The notes beneath the pieces are model-generated. The model had not been told where the DNA came from. It did not search any database and saw nothing but the letters and a program-made list of their open reading frames with translations. This document shows, in pieces, positions 42,701-51,402 of a DNA stretch of 64,000 nucleotides; the first letter of the stretch is position 1, and each line of letters starts with the position of its first letter. The position numbers and the translations under genes are program-made. Source of the DNA: Lewinellaceae bacterium (GTDB lineage Bacteria > Bacteroidota > Bacteroidia > Chitinophagales > Saprospiraceae). The DNA lies in assembly GCA_016713985.1 (NCBI GenBank), contig JADJOD010000033.1, forward strand, positions 1 to 64,000, given 5' to 3'.

Positions 42701-43246
42701 CCGCTGGGTGGTTTGCCGCTTTCGATGGACCATTTCGGTACCTACGAATTGTCGGAAGGCCTGCTGAAAATGGCCTGGGCACAGCCGGAAGGTATGGCGG
42801 TGGAAGATGCCGCGCCGCTGTTCCAGTTGACGTTCAACGTGCTGGCGGCCGGCGGCCTGCTGAGCGACGCGCTGCAACTCGACGACGATGCGCTGGAGAG
42901 CCACGCCTACACAGGCGACTTGTCGGACAGCATGGTAGACCTGGCGTTCCAGTCGACGACGGGTACCGGCACACCGGCTGCGCAAACGCGTTTGCAGTTG
43001 CTGCAAAACCGTCCCAACCCCTTCATCGGCACGACAACGATTTCGTTTGTCCTTCCGCAGGGATCTGAGGTGCAGTTGCGGGTTTTTGATGCTTCGGGCA
43101 GGGAATTGTTTGTGCAACAACAATATTACCCTGCCGGCAAACACGAGGAAGTGTTTGAAGCAGCGGGTGCCAACGGCGTGTTGTGGTACGAACTGACGAC
43201 GCCGTCGGGTGTGCTGACCCGTAAAATGATTGCGTTGAATAAATGA
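39740..43246 (+). CDS. GloVer-repeat surface protein with dockerin/cohesin-like tail, T9SS
   Basis: Secreted protein of about 1168 aa. The start at 39740 (MIKFPRTAHN) lies 6 nt after GGAG; ATG 39734 is an alternative, and the frame extends upstream without better sites. A signal segment (SAAVVFLFFLGVAPLDA) is followed by about 16 repeats of 45-50 aa with the pattern GGKFYGxTxxGG...GVIFEYDPAGxGTYxVLHHF, the GloVer (TIGR03803) repeat that likely forms propeller-like blades. Then come an Ig-like domain (VSGKLIWENDDATGVGNVTV), a dockerin-like segment (KNINKLNGLTTADVTRIHRH), a cohesin-like domain (DLAALQFALRFDADKL), and a T9SS sorting domain (LLQNRPNPFIGTTTISFVLP). No frameshift is seen. The ligand is unknown. 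Between the two hybrid kinases, same strand. Confidence 0.88.
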   Translation: MIKFPRTAHNAVSLSCQLVQRLRRLSAAVVFLFFLGVAPLDAQVKLWGLASDGASGFGSVFNLNVDGTDFSAYALPGIAGQSPVYATPLKATNGKFYGVTNDGGLDGGGVLFEYDPAGAGTYKVLHYFQYQSGYYGIGSLLESGGKLYGMTMGGGDFDSGVIFEYDPAGAGTYTVLHHFEIATGNGPIGSLLESGGKLYGVTFTGGTGGVGVFFEYDLSSDTYTVLHDFQYGNGSFGIGKPVEKNGKFYGLTYGGGVSDVGVIYELDPSGNTYTVLHNFESATGSSPYGSLIESGGKFYGMTQFGGTNLDGGVLFEFDPAGSGTYTALYSFAYASGSNPLGTLLESGGKFYGMTPFGGSFENGAMFEYDPAGSGTYTVLHDFDSNTGSTPQGGLIESDGKLYGLTNSGGLSSGVFFEYDPAGSGTYTVKFAFTDAPIGNDPLGRLIKSGDKFYGTARDGGTYDDGVIFEYDPAGDGTYTVLHHFEDENGVSPYGGLTESGGKFYGTTRFGGDDDGGSLFVYDPSTSTQAVLHSFDYTNGADPTSNLIEAGGKFYGTGNTGGEFFEGVIFEYDPAGAGTYTVLHQFDFTNGAGPYGGLVEMGGKFYGTALYGGNDYSGVLYEYDPSGSGTYTVLHHFIYSNDGSEPQGTLIVSGGKLYGTARRGGVNDAGTIFEFDPSGGGTFTTLHHFEAATGSAPEAGLTESGGMFYGTATEGGDYNGGVIFEYGLAGPTYTVIRHLSNQDGVNPASQLLAVDETPVTTVSGKLIWENDDATGVGNVTVTLSGDQSGSATTTAAGTYSFTVAPGSDLTITPAKNINKLNGLTTADVTRIHRHVANIELLTDPYKIVAADVNKTNSVTSQDASIINQALLGNPSALNQIKTSWRFVPVSHNLNIPPWGFPENLTLSNVSGSLPNQDFYGIKTGDVVSPFTNPANLQGEGFVLSVQDQSLEAGAQVTVTFSAAQFNDLAALQFALRFDADKLALADIAPLGGLPLSMDHFGTYELSEGLLKMAWAQPEGMAVEDAAPLFQLTFNVLAAGGLLSDALQLDDDALESHAYTGDLSDSMVDLAFQSTTGTGTPAAQTRLQLLQNRPNPFIGTTTISFVLPQGSEVQLRVFDASGRELFVQQQYYPAGKHEEVFEAAGANGVLWYELTTPSGVLTRKMIALNK

Positions 43247-43306
43247 AGATAACCTTATGTTGACCGGAGGGGCTTTCTCACATAAAGATGGTGGGGCCCC
43301 TTTCAA

Positions 43307-43337
43307 TTGGTGGTATGTTCTTTCAGCCTTATATTTG
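43307..43337 (+). promoter_or_regulatory. Bacteroidota promoter (TTG-N20-TATATTTG) of the second hybrid kinase
   Basis: TTG at 43307-43309 and TATATTTG at 43330-43337, separated by 20 bp, match the -33/-7 architecture of Bacteroidota promoters. The ATG of the kinase is 27 bp downstream. A weak hairpin with AGGGGC/GCCCCT arms (43268-43301) just upstream may end the preceding transcript. This suggests the kinase has its own promoter. Confidence 0.6.
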
Positions 43338-43363
43338 CGACAGTCCTTTGACGGGCTTGCTTC

Positions 43364-46300
43364 ATGCAACTTTTCACATCTGCATTTTTTCGTGGGGTAC
43401 CACTGTTTTGGGTGATGTTTTGGACAACCGGCGCTGTTGCCCAAACCGATTACCGTGTGGAGCGCTACACTGCGCTCAACGGCCTGGAGAAAGCGCACTG
43501 GGTCAACGACGTACAGATGGACGCAACGGGTATGATCTGGCTGGTGCTCAATCAGGGCGGGTTGGCGCGTTTCGATGGCGACGTGTTTACCTACTATTCC
43601 TTGCCGACCGAATGGCAGAAGGATTTTAAGGAATTGGTCATGCAAAAACTCGTGATTGACCAAAGCGGAAAATTCTGGGTCAACGGGTTGGGCAAAATCC
43701 TGTTTTTCGATCCGGCCACCGGAAATTTTACCATGCCGGACGACATCGGCGGTTTGCCCAATTCCAATATCGCCGCATTGCGCCAAACCCGGAGCGGCGC
43801 TCTGGTATTTTTTTCCAACGACAACCTGTACTGCCGCCGCCGGGATGACGATAAATTCCAGCTGATGGGGCACATATCATTGTCAAAGGAATCCAGCATA
43901 GAAACCACCGACACCGAAGAAAACGAACGGGGCGAGTTATGGGTAGCAACATTAAAGGGTTTTTACCGCCATGTGCAGGGAAATCCGGAACTGGCGCTGA
44001 CCGGATTTTCAAATACGGAAGGAAACCCTTTCCCAGCCGGCAATCAACCCCTTCCAACCGCCTCTTCGACAGCCCGCCCGGCTTTTTGTGGTATTCTGAT
44101 GTCGCCGCATACGGTCAAAAAAGTGAATATGCGGGGTGAAATAGCCGAGCAGTACGAGATGCCTGAATTCAAACACCTGTTCAGCGTATTGGAGACGGGC
44201 GACCTGCGCTGGTTCGGCGTTTTCGACGGTCTCGTCAAAGTTTCCCGGCGCAACCGGTTTTTTCAACGCTGGCTCGACCAACCTTTTGATCTGTCGCAGG
44301 GGCCGCCTACCGGGAACAGCTGCTATGGATTAACAGAAAGCCCCGACGGTTTTATTTACACCGCTTCCGACCTCAGTCTGTATGAGATTTCCCCGCTGCA
44401 ACCGGGCAAATCGCGTGTCGTTCGGGAGATGCCCGTCAGTTTTCGACGCTACGGCATGATGACCGACCGGGAGGGCAACATTTGGCTTTCGCGTTATGGC
44501 TACAACGCAGACTGCTTCAACCCGAAAACCCGTACACAGCGGCGCATCCCTTTCGATGTGTCCAACGGTTTGTCCAACAGCCTGTTGCAGGACAAAACCG
44601 GCCTGATTTGGGTGGCCTGCGAAAACGGTATTGTTCGTATTGACCCGCGTACGTTTACCGCTTCGAATTTCCCATTGCCGGAAAAAACCTACGTGTGGCA
44701 TTTTTATCAGTCGGACGACAACACGATTTGGGCCGCCACTAAAAACGGTATTTTAAAAATCAACTCGGTATCGGGCGAAGTCCGGCAGTTCAATCCGGCC
44801 AACACAGCGGGTATGGCATCCGGTGAAATCCTGTCCATACACGAGGCGGAGGGTTTCCTTTGGTGCGGCTCCACCGGCGGGCTGATCCGTTTTAACCCGA
44901 AAACCAATGCCGCCTTCACGTTCAGCACCCGGCACGGACTGCCGCACAACCACGTGTACGCGGCTATTCCGGCGGAAGGCTCGCTCTGGTTGCCAACCAA
45001 TAAAGGCCTCGCCCGGGTATCGCTGGACTCCGTGAAAAAAACGGATGCCGACCTGGCCGACGTGGATATTTTCGGCGCCGACGACGGCCTGCCACACCAC
45101 GAGTTCAACACCCTGACGTTTTTGAAAGCCAAAAACGGCATGATCTGGCTCGGCGGCCTGAACGGCATCGTCGCCTTTGATCCGAAAAAATTAGTCTTGA
45201 GCAAGTCGGCGGACAAATCGGTCATCATCGCCGAGTTCAGCAAATACGACCAGAAAGCGGATAGTGTGCTCAGTTTCCCGCGCTTCAAAGACCATTGGCC
45301 GGACGCCTTTATCCTGCGCCCCGAAGAGAAGTTTTTCAGCGTACGCTTTGCCCTGCTCGATTACCGCGATCCCAAGGCCAACCAGTACAGCTATAAACTG
45401 GAGGGCTTCGATCCCGACTGGGTTTTTGCCGGCAACCAGAACACTGCCCGTTATGCCAACCTGCCACCCGGCGAATACACCCTGCGCATCCGTGGCGCCA
45501 ATCCCAACGGCATCTGGAGCAACCGTGAAGCCATGGCCGTCATTGTCGTGCAACAGGTGTGGTATAAAACCGCCTGGGCCTGGGTCTTTTACACGTTGCT
45601 CACCGCCGGAATCATCTTCAGCGCCTGGCGCAGCCGGATGCGCCGCCTGCGACTCTCCCAACAACTGGAGATGGAACACCTGCGCTCAGAAAACCTGAAA
45701 GAACTGGAAGCATTCAAAAGCCGGTTTTTTACCAATATCACCCACGAATTCCGCACTCCCCTGACCGTGGTGCTGGGCATGAGCGATCAACTCCACTCGG
45801 CCCTGGAAGTGGCCGGCGCCAGGGGCAGTCGGCCCGATATTTCCGTCTTGCTTTCCCTGACCGCCCTCATTCAGCGTGGCGGCGAAAACCTGCTGCAGCT
45901 CGTCAATCAAATACTCGACCTGGCAAAACTGGAATCCAATTCACTGAAAATCAACTATATACAAGGCGACGTACTGGCTTTTGTCCGCTATGTATGCGAA
46001 AGCCTGCACTCGCTGGCGGAGACACGGAACATCCGGTTGGAAGTAAAAAGCGGGGCGGCGGAAATCGTGATGGATTACGATCCGGAACGGCTACAGCAGA
46101 TTGTGCATAACCTGTTGTCCAACGCCATCAAATTCACACCGGAAGGTGGCAAGGTGCTCCTGACTTTAGACTTTCCAGGTTTTCAAAACCTGGAAAGTCT
46201 GCTTGTTATTCGCGTGACCGATACCGGGACAGGTATCCCCCCGGAAACGCTGCCCTTTGTTTTTGACCGCTTTTTTCAGGCCGGCAATCAGGAATATACG

Positions 46301-47298
46301 GGTGCAGCCGGCTCGGGCATCGGCCTTTCCCTGACCAAGGAATTGGTAAAAGCCATGGGCGGAGAAATTTCAGTACAAAGCGGGGTGGGGCAGGGAACAA
46401 TATTCACGGTTCGTTTGCCCGTCAGCAACAAGGCTGAAAAAGCGACAGCGCTAACAGACGAAAGAGGTTTTTTAACTTCTTTTGAAAGTGTGGTAAACCT
46501 GCCTGAAACTGAGGGCCGGCGACCGGAAACAAACAACCGCATCCTGCTTATCGAAGACAACCCCGACGTCATGGAATATCTCGCTGCCTGCCTGCGCGAC
46601 CGGTACGTCCTCGATTTCGCCTACGACGGCCAGTCAGGAATAGAAAAAGCCCTTGCAACGGTACCCGACCTGATCATCAGCGACGTGATGATGCCCGGAA
46701 AAAATGGATTTGAAGTATGCGAAATATTGAAAAACGACGAGCGTAGCAGTCACATTCCGCTCGTGCTGCTCACGGCCAAAGCCGACATAGACAGCCGTTT
46801 AGCCGGCCTGCGGCGCGGCGCGGATGCCTACTTAGCCAAACCTTTTCACCCAGAGGAATTGCTTTTGACGCTAAACAACCTGCTTGAGCTGCGCCGTCAG
46901 ATGCAGGCGCGTTACCTCGATTGGGCTACGCAGGAAATCCCGGTTTCAGAAACGGCTTCCACCGCTGCACCGACCCGGAAAATGAGTTTTTAAAAAAGCT
47001 GCGCGCCGTTGTGGAAGAAAACCTCTCCGACGCCAACCTCGACGTGGATGCATTGTGCCGTAAAATCGGCATGAGCCGCACCAACTTGCACAACAAACTG
47101 AGCGCGCTCACGGGCCTTTCCACCACCCTGTACGTGCGCAAACTGCGTCTGCACCGCGCCCAGGAGTTGTTGCAGACGACAGACGCTACCGTTTCGGAAA
47201 TTGCTTACGAGGTGGGTTTTAATGATCCGAAGTTTTTCAGCCGGGTGTATACGGAAGAGTATGGCGTGCCGCCGAGCGAGGATCGAAGAAAGCTTTAA
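43364..47298 (+). CDS. Hybrid histidine kinase with Reg_prop sensor and AraC output (frameshifted)
   Basis: One-protein two-component regulator of about 1311 aa after adding one base near 46970. A signal peptide (FTSAFFRGVPLFWVMFW region) is followed by a periplasmic sensor of two-component propeller (Reg_prop) repeats (VNDVQMDATGMIWLVLNQGG, LLQDKTGLIWVACENGIV) and a Y_Y_Y domain (YSYKLEGFDPDWV, LPPGEYTLRIRGANPNG). Then a membrane helix (WAWVFYTLLTAGIIFSAW), HisKA (NITHEFRTPLTVVLGM), HATPase, a receiver (DLIISDVMMPGKNGFEV), and an AraC HTH (VSEIAYEVGFNDPKFFSRVY) beyond the frameshift. In gut Bacteroides, proteins of this layout sense glycans. A 33-bp palindrome is inserted in frame in the ATPase domain. 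The next gene is a surface protein. Confidence 0.9.
46168..46200. repeat. Perfect 33-bp palindrome inserted in HATPase coding sequence
   Basis: 16-bp arms around a single central C (46184), perfect reverse complements. It adds exactly 11 codons (FPGFQNLESL region) between the strands KVLLTLD and LVIRVTDTG without breaking the frame. Same family as 8184-8218 and 47682-47712. Confidence 0.9.
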
Positions 47299-47541
47299 TT
47301 TTAAATCTTGTGTCCGATGGACCTCACTCCGTGGCGCCGGGCAGCATTGCCGCCGCACCGCGATGGGGTGGCGTCCCGCACAGGCTGGCTCCGCGAAAGG
47401 GACGCAAACGGTAAAGGCGTACCTATCTGCAAAGCGGGCAATGCTGGTGGAAAAACCGGCGTTGGCGCCAGCCGAGCCCAGAAATTGCTGCAATTGTTTT
47501 TTTTACATAGACCTGAAAATCAAATTGTTGTGTGCCTGCCC

Positions 47542-47615
47542 GAACAATACTCCACCTTTTCCGAACAATACTCCATCCCTGCGGAACAATGCTCCACCTG
47601 TTCTGAACAATAGTG
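47542..47615. repeat. 21-bp tandem repeat, 3.5 units
   Basis: Units at 47542-47562, 47563-47583 and 47584-47604 plus a partial one, starting GAACAATACTCCACC. Same 21-bp period as the array at 1951-2160 but unrelated in sequence. It lies in the gene-free gap 47299-47810, which otherwise holds a palindrome and no credible CDS. Confidence 0.85.
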
Positions 47616-47681
47616 GGAAAGCCTCCCTGCGTGCTGCCCTCACCTTTGCAGCACGTTTTTTCTCCGGGGGATTTCGCTTTC

Positions 47682-47712
47682 GACTTTCCAGGTTTCGAAA
47701 ACCTGGAAAGTC
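47682..47712. repeat. Palindromic element, 31 bp
   Basis: Arms of 14 bp around CGA, core CCAGGTTTCGAAAACCTGG, about 100 bp upstream of the beta-helix protein. The sequence just after it (TCTGAGTATCCGGAAAA) resembles that after the copy at 8184-8218 (TCTGCGCATCATCCGAATAAAA), so the mobile unit may be longer than the palindrome. Confidence 0.85.
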
Positions 47713-47810
47713 TGAGTATCCGGAAAAAAACGCTCTTCAACCGGCGCCCCTCCGTTTTTTCGGAGCCTCCGGCGCCGGTTGTTTTTCACAATTTTCAACC
47801 ATCCTGACAC

Positions 47811-50800
47811 ATGAAAAAGAGCGTATTTTTCATTTCTGCCAACTCCTCGCGGGTTTTTACTTTTTTCCTTTTTCTCTTGTTTGGCGCAGCACAACTCTCC
47901 GCAGCCACCTGGTATGTAAAACCCGGCGGCAGCGATGCCAACGCCGGCAACTCCTGGGCGACCGCCTACCAAACCCTCACCAAAGCCCTTCAATCGGCTG
48001 CCTCGGGCGACCAGATCTGGGTGGCTGCCGGTACCTACAAACCCACCACCGGTACTGACCGCACGATTTCGTTCAATATGAAAAACGGCGTAGCCATCCT
48101 CGGCGGTTTTCCGGCTACGGGTAACCCAGTCATGGCAGACCGCAACTGGAACGCCAACGTCACCACACTGAGCGGCGACATCGGTACGGCAGGCGACAAC
48201 AGCGACAACTCGTACAACATCATCGCCAACGTCAACAACGGGCTGACCACATCGGCCATTCTGGATGGATTTACCGTGACGGGAGGCAATGCTAATGGCG
48301 GGGCATTTGTCAATTGGTTCGGAGGCGGTATGTATTTGGGCAGTTCCAGCCCCACCATACGGAATTGTACTTTTTCAAATAACAATGCCTTGTATGGAGG
48401 CGGAGGGATAGCTGCTTTCGAGTCGTCTGCCACGATCAGTGCCTGTGTTTTTAACGGCAACCTTTCGGCTCAGGATGGCGGCGGCCTGGGGCTGTATGGT
48501 ACCACGATTTCTGTGAACAACTGTGTCTTTACAGGCAATTCGGCCGTGAACTTTGGCGCAGCCATTTACAGCGGCACCAGCAACAATACGACGCTGACCA
48601 ATTGTTCTTTTTCAGGCAATTCAGGGTACCCCATTATTTTAAACGCCGAATCTACCTTTAACTTGAAAAATGGTATCATCTGGGAAAACACTGGTGATGT
48701 GATCTACAACTTCAATGGCACCATAAATGTGAGCAATTCCATCGTACAAGGCGGCTACGCGGGCAATGGAAACTTGAGTGTCGACCCACTCTTTGTGGAT
48801 CAGGCTAACGGCGACCTGCGCCTGCAAACCTGCTCACCGGCCATCAACGAAGGCGACAACGCTGCGGTACCCGCCGGTGTGGTCACCGACCTCGACGGCA
48901 ACAACCGCTTCTTCGGTACGGTGGACATGGGCGCTTACGAGTATCAGGGCACTCCGCCGGTCTTGGCGGTTTGTAAAAATATTACCGTACAACTCGATGC
49001 CACGGGTAATGTCACCGTTCCCGCCTCGGCGGTGGACAATGGCAGCACTGTCGCCTGTGGAATCCCTATTTTGACGCTGAGCAAAACCAATTTCAACTGT
49101 TCGAATGTGGGTAATCCCCTGGTGTCGCTTGAAGTTAAAGACAATGATGGCAACAAGGCCTATTGCTCGACCACCATCACGGTACAGGATAACATCGCGC
49201 CAACGCCCCTATGCAAAAACGCCACCGTTCAACTCGACGCCACCGGCAACGTCACTGTCCCTGGATCGGCGGTGGATAACGGCAGCTCTGACGTCTGCGG
49301 CATTGCTGCGTTGACGCTGAGTAAAACCAATTTCAACTGCTCAAATGTGGGTTCTCTTCTGGTGTCGCTCGAAGTCCGGGACAACAGCGGGAATAAGGCT
49401 TATTGCTCTGCCACCCTTACGGTGCAGGACAACATTGCCCCTACGGCTGTTTGCCAAAACGCCACCGTTCAACTCGACGCCACCGGCAACGTTACCCTCG
49501 CCCCGGCCACCGTCAACAACGGCAGCGCCGACGCCTGCGGCATCGCTTCACTTTCGCTCAGCAAAACGACGTTTGATTGCTCGAACATCGGCGCCAACTC
49601 GGTAACCCTGAGCGTCACGGACAACAGCGGCAAAACCGCCACTTGCTCCGCCACAGTGACGGTGCAAGACAATATGGCGCCCACGGTAAACTGCCCGGGC
49701 GATATTACCGTGGCAGCCAACCAAAACAACCCCTGCTCGGCGCTTGTGGAGCAAAACCTGAACGCGGCATGGAACGATAACTGCAGTGCTGGATTGACGT
49801 ACCTTTTTTCAGGGGCCATGACGGGTTCGGGATTGACTCAGGTGCCCCCGACAACTTTCCCGAGTAGTGTGACTATGATTACTTACACCGCGACGGATCA
49901 AAGTCTGCATTCCGCCCAATGCACTTTTTACGTAACGGTGAACGGCTGCGAAACGGCAGTCAGCGGCAAACTGATCTGGGAAAACAACAACCTGAGCGGC
50001 GTGGCGAATACTGTGGTGAGCCTGAGTGGCGACGAAACCGGTTCGGTGACCACAACTACCGACGGACTCTTCTCCTTTCCCGTCGATCCCGGCTCCAATG
50101 TGACGATAACCCCGGCAAAAAACACCAACAAACTCAACGGTTTGACCTCCGCAGACGTGACAGCCATCCAACAGCACGTGGCTAATGTCAACCCGTTGCC
50201 GGCGCCGTTCAAACGGATCGCCGCAGACGTGAATAAAAGCAACACCATCACCACGCTCGACGCCTCGCTTGTCAACCAGGCCCTGCTGGGCAACCAGTCG
50301 GCGCTCAATCAGATTACTTCCTGGCGTTTCGTGCCGGCTTGTACACGTTCCCCAACCCGAACGTGCCGTGGGGTTTCCCGGAGAAAATTGAATTGTCGGG
50401 TGTCAACGGCGACATAGAAGGACAGGATTTCAAGGGCGTCAAACTGGGCGACGTGGTGAGTACCTGGGCGAATCCGGCGAATTTTGGCGGCGGCCAGCCA
50501 CTTGTGTTGCGGGTAGAGGACCGGGTGCTGGAGGCTGGATCGGAGGTGATCGCGGAGTTTCGGGCCGATCAACTGGATGACCTGTCTTCCTTCCAGTTTG
50601 CGTTGTATTTTGACCCGGAGCAGTTGCAATTGCTTGACATAGAGCCTTTAACGGAATTGCCGATGTCGGCGGACAACTTTGGCACCTACCACGTTTCCGA
50701 CGGAGAAATCCGGGTGGTCTGGGCGCAGGCGCAACCCTTGGCGCTAAACGAGTCGGCAGCAATATTCCGCCTGCGGTTTCAAACGTTGGAAAGTGGCGGA

Positions 50801-51187
50801 AAACTGAGCGATGCCCTGCAATTGGACGAAGAGGCATTGCCCGCACGGACGTACAACAGCGTGTATGCGGAATCAGATGTAAAACTTCAGTATTCGACAC
50901 TGACCGCCGCCGGCGAAGTGGAAAACAAACCCGGATTGTCGCTGGAAAACCTGCCGAACCCGTTTGTGGATGTCACCACGCTTCAATTTGTACTGCCCCA
51001 GGCCGGGCCCGTGGAATTACGGATCAGCGATTTATCGGGCCGCCTGTTGTTTTCGCAAACCCAACACTACACAGCCGGCCGGCACGAGGAAACCGTGCGG
51101 CTGGAGGGAATTTCCGGCGTGTTGTTCGCCGAGTTGTCGACGGAACAGGGCAGGGTAGTGCGTAAGATGCTGGCGGTGCAAAACTGA
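47811..51187 (+). CDS. Beta-helix/HYR-like surface protein with dockerin/cohesin-like tail, T9SS (frameshifted)
   Basis: Secreted protein of about 1125 aa after adding one base near 50340. A signal peptide (VFTFFLFLLFGAAQLSA) precedes a right-handed beta-helix domain (WYVKPGGSDANAGNSWATAY, ILDGFTVTGGNANGG, SPTIRNCTFSNN), common in polysaccharide-binding or cleaving proteins. It ends with LFVDQANGDLRLQTCSPAIN. Three repeats of about 80 aa follow (VQLDATGNVTVPxSAVDNGS, SKTNFNCSNVG), then a HYR domain (VNCPGDITVAANQN). Then the Ig-like, dockerin-like (KNTNKLNGLTSADVTAIQQH) and cohesin-like parts, almost identical in DNA to the adhesin's, and a T9SS sorting domain (NLPNPFVDVTTLQFVLP). No catalytic residues could be assigned. 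Confidence 0.87.
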
Positions 51188-51224
51188 TAGCCCCCCTCCC
51201 TGCGCAATCTCCAAATTGCCGGAT

Positions 51225-51275
51225 ACGCCGGTCTTCGAAACAAGGGATGTTTCGGAGGCCGGCGTGTTGGTTTTG
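51225..51275 (+). terminator. Terminator after the beta-helix protein
   Basis: 18-bp stem (51225-51242 and 51248-51265, two wobble pairs) with a 5-nt loop, followed by GTTGGTTTT. It is 38 bp after the stop and closes the surface-protein locus. Base composition turns AT-rich right after it. Confidence 0.7.
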
Positions 51276-51402
51276 GGTGGTGTGCTTAGAATGGGAGCGC
51301 TTTATGCTATATCATGAATTTAATTCCCGGAAAAATATATTCCTGTAAATAAAACAAGTTTGTTAAAAACAGTATATTTACCCGATAATAAAATACTTAT
51401 TT

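Noticed and set aside
41288..43873. Long minus-strand frames (373 and 451 codons) opposite the GloVer protein gene and the start of the second kinase
   Set aside because: Shadows with no recognisable domain; the plus-strand proteins are well supported.
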